Counted from the first letter of the stretch, positions 21,744 through 29,956 are shown. The stretch is 41,759 nucleotides of DNA from Aeromicrobium piscarium (GCF_007421815.1 NZ_VLNT01000007.1:1-41759), one strand, 5' to 3'. Notes: generated by a model not told the origin, from the sequence alone. Numbers and translations: made by a program.

Positions 21744-23464
21744 ACCCGACCGAACGCTATTGCGGAGCCATCGTCGAGACCGCGACCGCCGTCAACGGTG
21801 CCATCGCGGCGGCCGAACTGGTCAGCGGCGGCGGCCAACGCCGCGAGCCGCGGGTCCTTACCGTGGCCGACGGCATCCACACCTATGTCGCCGGATCGAT
21901 CGTCAACCGCACCTTCATCGAGGGCGAGGACGGGGTGATCGTCTACGACACCGGCGACGACCTCGCCGACGGCGAGCAGGCCTATGCCGCGCTTCGCACG
22001 ATCACGGACAAGCCCATCGCCGCGATCGTCTACAGCCACAACCACTACGCCCACGGCTCGCGGGCCTTCACGACCGGGGACGAGGGCGTGCCCGTCATCG
22101 GCCACCCTCATGTCAACCGCAACCTGGCGCGCGGTGCCGATGTGATCGACTTCCCTGAGGCGGCCCCGGTCCTCGGCCAGCGGTTCCGTCGGCAGTTCGC
22201 GGCCTACCTGCCCGAGGAAGGGCCGGATGCGCCGGTGGGCGCCACCTATCCGGCCTTCACGCCGCGGGGCACGCTTCCGGTCACCCGGCCGGTCGACCAC
22301 GGGGAGGAGCTGACGATCGCCGGGGTGCGGATGCAGTTCTTCACCGAGCAGTGGTCGGACTCCGATGACACGCTCACGCTCTGGCTGCCGGATCGGAAGG
22401 TCGTGCTCAACAACTTCCTCTGGCCGACGATCCCGAACTTCTATGCCCTGCGGGGCACCGGTTTCCGCGATCCGCGGTCGTGGCGTGACGGCATCCTGTT
22501 GATGCGGGACCTGCAGCCCGAGCATCTGCTCGGCACGCACACGCGCCCGATCAGCGGCGCCGAGGAGATCCGGGCGACCCTGGAGGGGTACGCGGACGCC
22601 ATCTCCTATACCTATGACCAGTCCCTGCGCGGCATCCTGCACGGCATGGGCCCCGATGAGCTCCGCGAGTTCGTGCAGCTGCCGGAGTATCTGGCGGCGC
22701 AGCGGCACAATAAAGACGGCTATGGCGAGACGCAGTACCAGCCGCCCTATGTCTATGAGAGGGTCTTCGGCTGGTTCGACGGACGTCCCGAGCACATCAA
22801 CCCGCCCCCACGTCGGCTGCAGGGCGAACGCATCGTCGAGGGATTCGGTGGTCCGGCCGCCGTACGCGAGGCCGTGCTCACGGCGATGGACGCGCGGGAG
22901 ATGTCCTGGGCCGCGACCCTGGCCGGATTCCTCGTCGACCACGACCCCGAGGACGCCGAGGCGCGCGCGCTGAAGGCCCGCACACTGCGGGCGCTCGGGC
23001 AGCGGGCCGGCGGCTCGATCGCGCGGCACTTCTATCTGAGCTACGCCCTCGAACTGGAGGACCGGGTGGAGATCCCGCCCGCCGTGCCGGCGACGGTCAG
23101 CTCGGTGCTGCGCGCACCCGCGAGCATGCACATCGACCACCTGCGGGTTCGGCTCGATCCCGGCAAGAGCGCCGACACCGTGCGCTTCGTCGTCATCGAG
23201 CTCACCGACGCGGACACACGCGCCGGCTTGTACGTACGTCGCTCGGTCTGCGAGTTCGTGGCCGATGTCGACCGCCATCCCGATCACCCCGATGCCACGG
23301 TGGCGATGCCTCGTCGGGTCTTCGCCGAGCTCATCGTGGGCGAGACCGACTGGGCCTCCGCGATCGCCGATGGACGAGCGGTCGTCGACGGCGACGGCGA
23401 AGAAGTGGTCGAGTTCTTCGGGTTCTTCGACCCGCAGCAGGAGGTGCAGTATGCAGGTGTCTAA
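21740..23464 (+). CDS. Alkylsulfatase-like metallo-hydrolase (full-length), altered metal site
   Basis: The 574-aa protein has the SdsA1/BDS1 three-part layout: N-terminal MBL-fold domain (~1-300), helical dimerisation domain (~310-450, with YVYERVFGWFDGRPEHINPPP) and a C-terminal SCP2-like domain (~455-570). No signal peptide is present, so hydrolysis would follow import. The metal motif reads H100-N-H102-Y-A104-H105: the Asp of HxHxDH, a ligand of the second metal, is Ala. Downstream, the segment aligned with the Glu-rich site of SdsA1 reads VVLNNFLWP, with Asn. The enzyme may therefore bind one metal, use another chemistry, or be inactive. The gene lies inside the ABC operon, overlapping both neighbours. 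Confidence 0.8.
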   Translation: MNPTERYCGAIVETATAVNGAIAAAELVSGGGQRREPRVLTVADGIHTYVAGSIVNRTFIEGEDGVIVYDTGDDLADGEQAYAALRTITDKPIAAIVYSHNHYAHGSRAFTTGDEGVPVIGHPHVNRNLARGADVIDFPEAAPVLGQRFRRQFAAYLPEEGPDAPVGATYPAFTPRGTLPVTRPVDHGEELTIAGVRMQFFTEQWSDSDDTLTLWLPDRKVVLNNFLWPTIPNFYALRGTGFRDPRSWRDGILLMRDLQPEHLLGTHTRPISGAEEIRATLEGYADAISYTYDQSLRGILHGMGPDELREFVQLPEYLAAQRHNKDGYGETQYQPPYVYERVFGWFDGRPEHINPPPRRLQGERIVEGFGGPAAVREAVLTAMDAREMSWAATLAGFLVDHDPEDAEARALKARTLRALGQRAGGSIARHFYLSYALELEDRVEIPPAVPATVSSVLRAPASMHIDHLRVRLDPGKSADTVRFVVIELTDADTRAGLYVRRSVCEFVADVDRHPDHPDATVAMPRRVFAELIVGETDWASAIADGRAVVDGDGEEVVEFFGFFDPQQEVQYAGV

Positions 23465-25019
23465 GCGGACCAGGGTGGCGGCCGTCGCCGCGTTGGGCGC
23501 CCTCGTGGTGAGTGCGTGCAGCGCCTCGGTCGTCCCCGACAGCGAGGACGCCGCCCCGCAGCATGGGGGATCGCTCGTGGTGGGACTCGAAGGCAGCTGG
23601 GTCTCGCTCGACCCGATGCGCGCGACGACGTACGTCAGCTTCAGTGTGCTGCAGACGATCTACGACCCGCTCTTCGACCTGGACGAGAACGGCGACGTGG
23701 TGCCCAATCTCGCCACCGGGTACGAGATGAGCGATGACGGGCTGGTGTACACCGTGGATCTCGAACAGGGCATCTCCTTCCAGGACGGGACCCCGTTCGA
23801 TGCCGATGCGGTCGTGACCAATTTCGACCGTGTCCGCGACCCGGCGAACGGTTGCTCCTGTCTCGGTGAGCTCGGTGTACTGGACGCGGTCGAGGCGGTC
23901 GACGAGTCCACCGTGCGGTTCACGCTCAACCGTCCGCAGGCCGGCTTCCCGGTCATGGTGCTCGGCGGTGCGGCCGGCCTGATGGGATCGCCGCGTGCGA
24001 TCGAGGAGACGGGCGGCGACCTGGCCAAGGATCCGGTGGGCACCGGTCCCTTCGTGCTCGACCAGGAGGTGCCGGACAACTCGGTGCGGGTCAAGGCCTG
24101 GGACGATTACCGCGATCCCGAGCGCCCTTACCTGGACTCGGTGGAGTTCCGGGTGATCGCCGACAGCGACTCGCGGTACTCGAGCCTGACCTCGACCGCG
24201 ATCGATGTCGCCGACAATGTCTCGGTCACCTGGCTCAACGACGCCGAGCTGAACCCGTCCCTGGAGATCCGCCCCCAGGGTGCCTCGGGGTCGAACTTCG
24301 TGATGTTCCAGATGGGCGAGGACAGCCCCTTCCAGGACCCGCGGGCCCGCCAAGCGGCCTGCATGGCGCTCGATCCCGAGCTCATCGACGAGGCCCTGTA
24401 CGGCGGTATCCGGCTGACCGGCCAGGAGTCCCCCTTCCCGACCGAGAGCCGGTGGGATCTCGGCGAGGTGGACGGCTATTCGAGCTACGACCCGGAGCAG
24501 GCCAAGGAGATCGTCGACGAGCTGGGTGGCATCTCCTTCGAGCTGAACTTCACCAACTCACCGGACAACGTCCGGGTCGGACAGGCGCTGGCGGCGCAGT
24601 GGGAGGTCGTCGGGATCGACGCGAAGATCCGGCCGATGGATCAGCCGACGCTGGTCGAGAACGCCTTTGGGCACAACTTCGATGCGATGTTCTACCGCTG
24701 GCGCGGCGCGATGGATCCCGATGGCAATGTCACCCGCTGGTTCCACAGCTCGCTGGCGACCCCGGACACGCCGAGCTCTAACTACAACCTGGTCAGCGAC
24801 GAGGAGCTCGACCAGCTGATGACCTCGGCGGCCGAGACGACCGACCAGGACGAGCGCATGGACCGCTACCGGGCGGTGGCCGAGCGGCTCGCGGTGTTGA
24901 CCCCCTACTGCTACGTCTGGGGCGCCGACTGGAACCGGATCATGCTCACCAATGTGCACGGGATCCCCGACCGGCCCGACAACATCATGATGCTCCGGGA
25001 CGCCTACGTGGTCGAGTGA
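23451..25019 (+). CDS. Lipoprotein substrate-binding protein of the ABC importer (SBP family 5)
   Basis: The 522-aa protein has a signal peptide with lipobox VVSAC (Cys23), so it is lipid-anchored outside the membrane. The mature part shows SBP_bac_5 landmarks: VVGLEGSWVSLDPMRATTYVSFSVLQTIYDPLFDLDENGDVVPNLATGYE (N-terminal lobe), GISFQDGTPFDADAVVTNFDRV, DPVGTGPFVLDQ, and a C-terminal region with NYNLVSDEELDQL. It delivers the ligand to the DppB/C-like channel. The ATG at 23451 lies 14 nt inside the hydrolase gene. It is the last gene of the operon; its stop is 6 bp from the stop of the convergent SDR gene. Confidence 0.92.
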   Translation: MQVSKRTRVAAVAALGALVVSACSASVVPDSEDAAPQHGGSLVVGLEGSWVSLDPMRATTYVSFSVLQTIYDPLFDLDENGDVVPNLATGYEMSDDGLVYTVDLEQGISFQDGTPFDADAVVTNFDRVRDPANGCSCLGELGVLDAVEAVDESTVRFTLNRPQAGFPVMVLGGAAGLMGSPRAIEETGGDLAKDPVGTGPFVLDQEVPDNSVRVKAWDDYRDPERPYLDSVEFRVIADSDSRYSSLTSTAIDVADNVSVTWLNDAELNPSLEIRPQGASGSNFVMFQMGEDSPFQDPRARQAACMALDPELIDEALYGGIRLTGQESPFPTESRWDLGEVDGYSSYDPEQAKEIVDELGGISFELNFTNSPDNVRVGQALAAQWEVVGIDAKIRPMDQPTLVENAFGHNFDAMFYRWRGAMDPDGNVTRWFHSSLATPDTPSSNYNLVSDEELDQLMTSAAETTDQDERMDRYRAVAERLAVLTPYCYVWGADWNRIMLTNVHGIPDRPDNIMMLRDAYVVE

Positions 25020-25025
25020 TCCGCG

Positions 25026-25880
25026 TCAGCCGGCGCGCGTGAAGGTCGGGTCCTCGACGAGGGGCGGGCGCACGGGGCTCCATCCGAGAGCCTCGCGGGT
25101 CCGCGCGGAGCCGGCGACCTGGTCGAGCAGCAGGGCGTCGGCGAAGTCGGCACCCAGCCGGTCGCGGGCTGCGTCCGCGGTCTCGTGGGCGACCGTCTCG
25201 CCGAGCGCGGTGCCGAGCTCGCTCACTGTGGGGGAGCCGTCGTCGGTGCCGAGGTAGATCGCCCCCGTCGTACCGGCTTCCAGCGCGAGCCGGTACAGCT
25301 CGGCGAGGTCGTCGACGTGGACGGTGGTCCAGTGCTGCTCGCCTCCCGGGACGAGCAGCGCACCGGCGTCGTCGTGGGGACCGTTCGCCAGCAGGGCGGG
25401 GATGCCCTGGCCGTGGCCGTAGACGATGCCGGGACGTATCACGATCCCGCGCGCGGCATCCTCGAGGAGCCGGTGTTCCAGGGGCACGCGCCAGCGGGTG
25501 AGGGCCGGCGGATCGTCCGCAGAGTCCTCGACGATGGCGGTGTTGTCGCCATAGGTCCAGATGCCTCCGGTGAGGACGAAGGGCTTGTCGGTGCCGGCGA
25601 AGGCCTCGACGGCGGCGTCGACGACCGATGTGTTGATCTGCGGGTCGGTGCCGTCACCGGCCGCGGCCGCGTGGACGCCGGCATCCACGCCTCGCAAGGT
25701 GGCAGCCAGCCAGGCGGTGTCGCGCAGATCGCCGATCACGCCGGTGGCGCCCTGTTCGTTGACCGCGGTCTCCGACTCCTGCGAGCGGACGATCGCGAGT
25801 ACCTCGTGGCCGGCGTGACGCAGAGTGCGCAGCACCGCCGAGCCGATGAATCCCGTTCCTCCAGTGAGTAGCACACGCAT
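25026..25880 (-). CDS. Atypical SDR / NAD-dependent epimerase-like protein
   Basis: The 284-aa protein has an N-terminal Rossmann fold with G7-G-T-G10-F-I-G13 and the DLRDTAWLAATLRGVDAGVHAAA pattern of atypical/extended SDRs. The usual catalytic YxxxK is not evident: after the GGIWTYGD strand the expected helix reads TRWRVPLEHRLLEDA, without the Tyr/Lys pair. It may therefore bind NAD(P) without classical SDR catalysis, or act as a sensor. The ATG at 25880 begins the family-like sequence. It lies 29 bp downstream of a TetR gene on the same strand and is probably co-transcribed. Confidence 0.75.
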   Translation of the reverse strand: MRVLLTGGTGFIGSAVLRTLRHAGHEVLAIVRSQESETAVNEQGATGVIGDLRDTAWLAATLRGVDAGVHAAAAGDGTDPQINTSVVDAAVEAFAGTDKPFVLTGGIWTYGDNTAIVEDSADDPPALTRWRVPLEHRLLEDAARGIVIRPGIVYGHGQGIPALLANGPHDDAGALLVPGGEQHWTTVHVDDLAELYRLALEAGTTGAIYLGTDDGSPTVSELGTALGETVAHETADAARDRLGADFADALLLDQVAGSARTREALGWSPVRPPLVEDPTFTRAG

Positions 25881-25909
25881 ACGGGGGTCAACGATCGTCC
25901 GGTGTGGCG

Positions 25910-26440
25910 CTATTCCGTCGCCATCAGGCGGCGCATCGCCGTCGCGACATCGCGCAGGGGAGCGGTGCTGTGTTCCAGCCGGGCCTGCATGATGGCTCCC
26001 TCGAAGGCGCTGACGAAGACGCTGGCGAGCAGCTCGGCATCCGTGACGCCGTCGAGGCGCAGGGCGGCTGCCAGATCCTCGCGCCAGGTGGCGAACACCT
26101 CCCGGGCAGCGGCGGTGCTGGCGGGGGAGCGCGGCCCGGCGAGGGCGGCGGCTGCGATCGGGCATCCGAGGGCGTAGTCGTGCTCGACGAGCGAGCGCTC
26201 CCACCAGTCGATCAGGGCCTCGACGTGACCGTGCTGGGCGACCCGGCGCACGTGCTCGCCGGCCGAATGGGTGGCGGCGGCGACCAGTTCGTCCTTGCCG
26301 GCGGGGAAATGCTGATAGATCGACTGGCGGGCGACACCGGACTCGCGCAGGACGTCCGCGATACCCGTGCCGTGGACCCCGTGGCGGCACAGCAGATCGA
26401 TGGTGCTGGACAGCAGGCGTTGGCGAGCCGGCGGGGCCAT
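25910..26440 (-). CDS. TetR-family transcriptional regulator
   Basis: The 176-aa protein has a clear N-terminal HTH (residues ~7-55: RLLSSTIDLLCRHGVHGTGIADVLRESGVARQSIYQHFPAGKDELV) and a helical C-terminal domain of the LmrA/YxaF type. The ATG at 26440 follows GAGGAGG. A perfect 16-bp palindrome starts 12 bp upstream, shared with the divergent thioesterase gene, so it likely represses both that gene and its own operon with the SDR-like gene. Confidence 0.88.
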   Translation of the reverse strand: MAPPARQRLLSSTIDLLCRHGVHGTGIADVLRESGVARQSIYQHFPAGKDELVAAATHSAGEHVRRVAQHGHVEALIDWWERSLVEHDYALGCPIAAAALAGPRSPASTAAAREVFATWREDLAAALRLDGVTDAELLASVFVSAFEGAIMQARLEHSTAPLRDVATAMRRLMATE

Positions 26441-26451
26441 GGATCCTCCTC

Positions 26452-26467
26452 TAGACCGATCGGTCTA
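26452..26467. promoter_or_regulatory. TetR operator, 16-bp perfect palindrome
   Basis: TAGACCGATCGGTCTA is perfectly symmetric and matches the TAGACC...GGTCTA type often bound by TetR/LmrA-like repressors. It overlaps a plus-strand -10 (TATATT, 26466-26471) for the thioesterase gene and lies just upstream of the tetR ribosome-binding site, so one bound repressor could shut both directions. Confidence 0.75.
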
Positions 26468-26499
26468 TATTGAGCTCAGCCTAGCTGGGAGGACCATCC

Positions 26500-26949
26500 A
26501 TGACCACCACCGATCCGCGCGAGATGTCCGGACTGGAGCTGCTGCGCTATGCCACGGCGCTGCCGATGGACGAGCGCGCGCCGATCATCGGCGACCTGTT
26601 CAAGTTCTCGGTCGACGAGCTGGAGGAGGGGCGGGTGGTGTTCTCGCTGCCCTCCGATCCGGCCTTCGCGAATCCTCTGGGATCGCTGCACGGAGGCGCC
26701 TGCGCCACCCTGCTCGACTCGGTGATGGGTTGTGCGGTGCACACGACCTTGGAGGCGGGGGTCGGCTATGGGACCTTGGAGCTCAAGGTCAACTACATTC
26801 GCACGGTCCCGGTCGACGGTCAGACGCTGACGGGCACGGGAACCACCATTCACGTCGGCCGTCAGGTGGCGACGGCGGAAGGGCAGGTCGTGGACGCGAG
26901 CGGCCGGCTCGTGGCGCACGCGACCACGACCTGTTTGATCTACCGGTAG
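26500..26949 (+). CDS. PaaI-type hotdog thioesterase
   Basis: Hydrolyses an acyl- or aryl-CoA thioester in the cytoplasm. The 149-aa protein has the hotdog motif NPLGSLHGGACATLLDSVMG (around residues 57-76), where the HGG and following Asp line the active site, and a C-terminal VNYIRTVPVDG / GRLVAHATTTCLIY characteristic of PaaI/YdiI-like enzymes. Preceded by GGGAGGA. It diverges from tetR across the palindromic operator. Its stop is 4 bp from that of the convergent amidase gene. Confidence 0.88.
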   Translation: MTTTDPREMSGLELLRYATALPMDERAPIIGDLFKFSVDELEEGRVVFSLPSDPAFANPLGSLHGGACATLLDSVMGCAVHTTLEAGVGYGTLELKVNYIRTVPVDGQTLTGTGTTIHVGRQVATAEGQVVDASGRLVAHATTTCLIYR

Positions 26950-26953
26950 GCCG

Positions 26954-28078
26954 TCAGGAGAGCGCGCTGTCGATGTCGGCGCGCAGCCCGTCAGCGGCGT
27001 CGAGCCACTCCTGGCCGTACTGGCCCGGGCAGGCGGTGGCGAGCCAGTTGCGGTGACCGGAGACGCGGAACTCGGTCTGTCCGTTGAGGGTGAGGTTCTG
27101 CAGGGGCCGCAGGCCGTAGTCGTCGAGGCGCCAGCCGATCAGGCGGGTGGTGGCGTCGCGCAGCGCGTCCCACTCGGCGTCGCGGATATTCGAGGTCTCG
27201 AAGTTCCCCATCATCGCGACGCCGGTGGTGTTGTCGTTGACCTCGCGGACGCCGGCGTGGGCGCCGCGGACATGGCCGTCGAGGCTGCCGGCGCGGCCCT
27301 CGAAGACCTGGCCGTATTTGTCGACGAGGAAGTTGTAGCCGAGATCGCACCAGCCGTTCGTGACGATGTGCATCGTCTGATACGAGCGGACGATGCCGGC
27401 AGACTCCTCCTTGGAGTAGGAGTTGGCACCAGCCGTGTGGTGGAGGACGACGCCCTGCATCGAGCCGGTCGTGGCGTCGCAGGATTCGGCGGGCGCGGCG
27501 CCCCATGCGCTGCGCGGGATGATGTCGGGCTGACCGGCGGCGTAGGCGGAGAACCCGGCGTCATCGGGGGATTCGCCCGGGTCGACGGTCACGACCCGCA
27601 GTCCCTCGGGTGCGGAGTCCGCCGAGTCGACGCGGACGGCGACGGCGTCGGCCTCGTCGCTGGACCAGATCGGCTCGGTCGAGCGAGGGGCATCCGCTCC
27701 CTCGGCTCCCTCGGTGCGCTCCAGTGCCTGCCACTCGCCCCATCCGGCGGCGGTCCGGACGCGCAGCTCGAGTGCCGGCGCGGGATCGGCATCGCCCTCC
27801 CAGGTCACCGCCGCCATGTGGAAGCCGGCCAGGTCGGTCTGCTCGATCTCGGTGGGCCCGCCTGCATAGGCCGTCATGCCGGAGTCCAGGTCGGTCTGCT
27901 CGACCTTCACCCGGTCGCCGAGGCGGGGATCGTCGAGAGCCTCGGCCGCGGGCGGCTCGTCGGGCACCGTGGGCTCGGCCGCCGCCGGGCCGCCGGCGAC
28001 GAAGTGCGCGGTGAGAGCCACGGCGGAGACGGCGATGGCGAAGCTCGTGAGCGAGCGGCGAGGTCGGGCATATCGCAT
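26954..28078 (-). CDS. Exported PGRP-type N-acetylmuramoyl-L-alanine amidase
   Basis: Cleaves the amide bond between MurNAc and the stem peptide in the cell wall. The 374-aa protein has an N-terminal signal (RPRRSLTSFAIAVSAVALTAHFVAGGPAAA, cleavage after AAA near 34; paired Arg but no strict Tat motif), then a ~140-residue Asp/Ala-rich region. The C-terminal amidase_2/PGRP domain starts at IIPRSAWGA, with zinc ligands HHT (~212), GHRNW (~341) and ACPG Cys (~349), plus VRGAHAGVNDNTTGVAMMGNF-like core. Similar two-part amidases are common in actinobacteria. The ATG at 28078 has a GAAGAG site. Confidence 0.88.
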   Translation of the reverse strand: MRYARPRRSLTSFAIAVSAVALTAHFVAGGPAAAEPTVPDEPPAAEALDDPRLGDRVKVEQTDLDSGMTAYAGGPTEIEQTDLAGFHMAAVTWEGDADPAPALELRVRTAAGWGEWQALERTEGAEGADAPRSTEPIWSSDEADAVAVRVDSADSAPEGLRVVTVDPGESPDDAGFSAYAAGQPDIIPRSAWGAAPAESCDATTGSMQGVVLHHTAGANSYSKEESAGIVRSYQTMHIVTNGWCDLGYNFLVDKYGQVFEGRAGSLDGHVRGAHAGVREVNDNTTGVAMMGNFETSNIRDAEWDALRDATTRLIGWRLDDYGLRPLQNLTLNGQTEFRVSGHRNWLATACPGQYGQEWLDAADGLRADIDSALS

Positions 28079-28199
28079 CTCTTCACTCCACAACGTTCGT
28101 CTGCTCCTGTCCACGCGACCGGCGCGACTTCGGCGAGACACGCCTGCGATCGCGGACAGAATTCGCACCGCTACCAAAATGGGAGCATGGTGCCTGAAG

Positions 28200-28217
28200 A
28201 GTGCACTATGATGCACT
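28200..28217. promoter_or_regulatory. Inverted repeat AGTGCA-N6-TGCACT over the -10 box of the XRE gene
   Basis: Perfect 6-bp arms (28200-28205, 28212-28217) flank CTATGA. Their spacer and right arm contain the -10 hexamer TATGAT (28207-28212), which ends 6 nt before the GTG start at 28219. Binding here would block RNA polymerase directly; autorepression by the XRE-cupin protein is the simplest reading. Confidence 0.65.
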
Positions 28218-28218
28218 G

Positions 28219-28809
28219 GTGACGAAGGCAGAGGATCTGGCGCAGGCGATCGGCGAACGGGTGCGTCGGGAACGCAGGGAGCGGCAGTGGACGCTCGACC
28301 GGCTGGCCGCTGCCGCCGGCATCAGCCGGCGGATGGTCGTCAATATCGAGCAAGGAGCCACGAACCCGAGTGTCGGCACGTTGTTGCGGTTGAGTGATGC
28401 GCTCGGCATCGGCTTGCCGGCTCTCGTCGAGCCTCCCGCGACGACCCCGGTGAAGCTGATCCGTCAGGGAGAGGGAGCGGTGCTGTGGTCCGGCGAGGCG
28501 GGCGGTCGTGGAGTGCTGGTGGCCGGCACGGAATCGCCGGACGTGGTCGAGCTGTGGGACTGGACCCTGTGTCCGGGCGAGCGCCACGCCAGTGAGGCCC
28601 ATGCGGCCGGGACGCGGGAGCTGTTGCAGGTGATCGAAGGGCGTATCACCGTCGAGGTCGATGGGGAGGTGTACGCGCTGTCCATCGGCGATGCGCTCAC
28701 TTTCACCGGGGACGTTCCGCACGCTTATGCGAACACTGGTGATGCTCTCGCACGGTTCGGGCTGGCGGTCTTCGAGCCGAGAGTCGGGCTCGCGGCGGTT
28801 GAGTCGTGA
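28219..28809 (+). CDS. XRE-family regulator with C-terminal cupin domain
   Basis: The 196-aa protein has an N-terminal XRE helix-turn-helix (residues ~8-62: AIGERVRRERRERQWTLDRLAAAAGISRRMVVNIEQGATNPSVGTLLRLSDALG) and a C-terminal cupin (~95-190, with CPGERHASEAHAAGTRELLQVIEGRITVEVDGE and GDALTFTGDVPHAYAN). Such fusions usually sense a small ligand and control a neighbouring transporter or catabolic gene. I chose the leaderless GTG at 28219 because TATGAT lies 6 nt upstream; the GTG at 28201 lies inside the palindrome. Stop and next start overlap (TGATG), so it is coupled to the exporter. Confidence 0.88.
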   Translation: MTKAEDLAQAIGERVRRERRERQWTLDRLAAAAGISRRMVVNIEQGATNPSVGTLLRLSDALGIGLPALVEPPATTPVKLIRQGEGAVLWSGEAGGRGVLVAGTESPDVVELWDWTLCPGERHASEAHAAGTRELLQVIEGRITVEVDGEVYALSIGDALTFTGDVPHAYANTGDALARFGLAVFEPRVGLAAVES

Positions 28810-29666
28810 TGCGCGCGCCGGTCCCACCGTGGGTGATGGCAGTCACCGCAATGATGTCGATCCAGCTGAGTTCGGCGCTTTCGGTCGGGCTGATCGAAGA
28901 GGCTGGCGCGGGAGGTACGGCGTGGCTGCGGTTGAGCACGGGCGCGCTCCTCCTGGTGTTGGTCGCGCGTCCGCCGCTGCGGTCGATTCGAGCGGAGGAT
29001 GTCGTCCCGCTGCTCGGACTCGGCGCGACCACAGGGTTGATGACGGTGGCGTTCTTGTCGGCGATCGATCGCATCCCTCTGGGCACGGCGGTGGCGATCG
29101 AGTTCCTCGGTCCGTTGACGGTGGCGGCCGTGCGGAGCGGGAGTCTGCGGATGCTCGTATGGCCGGTGCTCGCGCTGGCGGGCGTGGTTCTGCTCACCGA
29201 GCCGTGGCAGGGGGGCGCCGATGTCGTCGGCATCGGATTCGCGGTATCGGCGGGTGCTGGCTGGGGCGTCTACATCCTGTTGACGCAGAAGGTCGGTGAC
29301 CGGTTCTCGGGGATCAGCGCTCTGTCGCTGACCGTGCCGGTGGCGGCCGTGGTAACCGCGGTGGTGGGTGTGCCACAGGCGGCCGGACACCTCGACGGGC
29401 GGGTTCTTTTGGTGGCGGCCGGTCTGGCGTTGCTCGCTCCGGTACTGCCGTTCGGACTCGAGATGCTGGCGCTTCGACGCATGACGCCGACCGCATTCGG
29501 CACGCTGATGGCGCTCGAGCCGGCGTTCGGCGTACTGCTCGGTCTGATCGTGTTGCACCAGTCGCCGTCAGTCGTGCAGGCGGCGGGCATCGCGCTGGTC
29601 GTCCTCGCGGGGGCTGGCGCACAGCGGCGAAGCACGCGGGTCATCGGCGCGGACGTCCCTGCCTGA
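28809..29666 (+). CDS. EamA/RhtA-type drug/metabolite transporter
   Basis: The 286-aa inner-membrane protein has about ten hydrophobic segments in two EamA repeats. Motifs include IPLGTAVAIEFLGPLTVA, close to the RhtA (threonine/homoserine exporter) signature, and MTPTAFGTLMALEPAFGVLLGLIVLHQ in the second repeat. It probably exports an amino acid or related metabolite under control of the coupled XRE-cupin regulator; the substrate is not determined. Codon use in this pair (more TTG, CGG and TCG) looks slightly different from neighbours, a weak hint of separate origin. Confidence 0.85.
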   Translation: MRAPVPPWVMAVTAMMSIQLSSALSVGLIEEAGAGGTAWLRLSTGALLLVLVARPPLRSIRAEDVVPLLGLGATTGLMTVAFLSAIDRIPLGTAVAIEFLGPLTVAAVRSGSLRMLVWPVLALAGVVLLTEPWQGGADVVGIGFAVSAGAGWGVYILLTQKVGDRFSGISALSLTVPVAAVVTAVVGVPQAAGHLDGRVLLVAAGLALLAPVLPFGLEMLALRRMTPTAFGTLMALEPAFGVLLGLIVLHQSPSVVQAAGIALVVLAGAGAQRRSTRVIGADVPA

Positions 29667-29790
29667 GTCACTGGGTGAGGAAGTGTCGCCGATGAACCAG
29701 TACTGGCGTCGCCGTTGCGACTCCCTTCAGCGCAACCTATGCGAGACCACCGGCGCTATCGACTGCGTCCTCGGCAGGTGTGGATTCCGG

Positions 29791-29796
29791 TAGGGT
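29791..29796 (+). promoter_or_regulatory. -10 box (TAGGGT) of a leaderless promoter
   Basis: TAGGGT ends 7 nt before the ATG at 29804 and no Shine-Dalgarno is present. The 137 bp between the RhtA-like stop (29666) and this start hold no other ORF or repeat that I can see. Confidence 0.45.
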
Positions 29797-29803
29797 GCCC
29801 TGC

Positions 29804-29956
29804 ATGATCGGAGCGGGAATCGGGGTCGGCGTCGCCATCGGGGTGGCTCTCTGGCTCATCACGGACAGTGCAGTGTGGATCGGCGCCGGGATCGCCATCG
29901 GTGTCGCGATCGGAGCCGGATTCGATCAGCGTTCCTCGAAGGACGGCGAGGACTGA
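29804..29956 (+). CDS. 50-aa glycine-zipper membrane peptide
   Basis: The 50-aa product is two short hydrophobic stretches with regularly spaced Gly (MIGAGIGVGVAIGVALWLI and AVWIGAGIAIGVAIGAG), a GxxxG/GxGxA pattern favouring tight helix packing in the membrane, and a charged tail (DQRSSKDGED). Similar tiny proteins are annotated as hypothetical in actinobacteria; function unknown. Support for it being a real gene is the leaderless -10 box, the coherent composition and the neat fit of its stop codon against the convergent DeoR gene. Confidence 0.65.
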   Translation: MIGAGIGVGVAIGVALWLITDSAVWIGAGIAIGVAIGAGFDQRSSKDGED

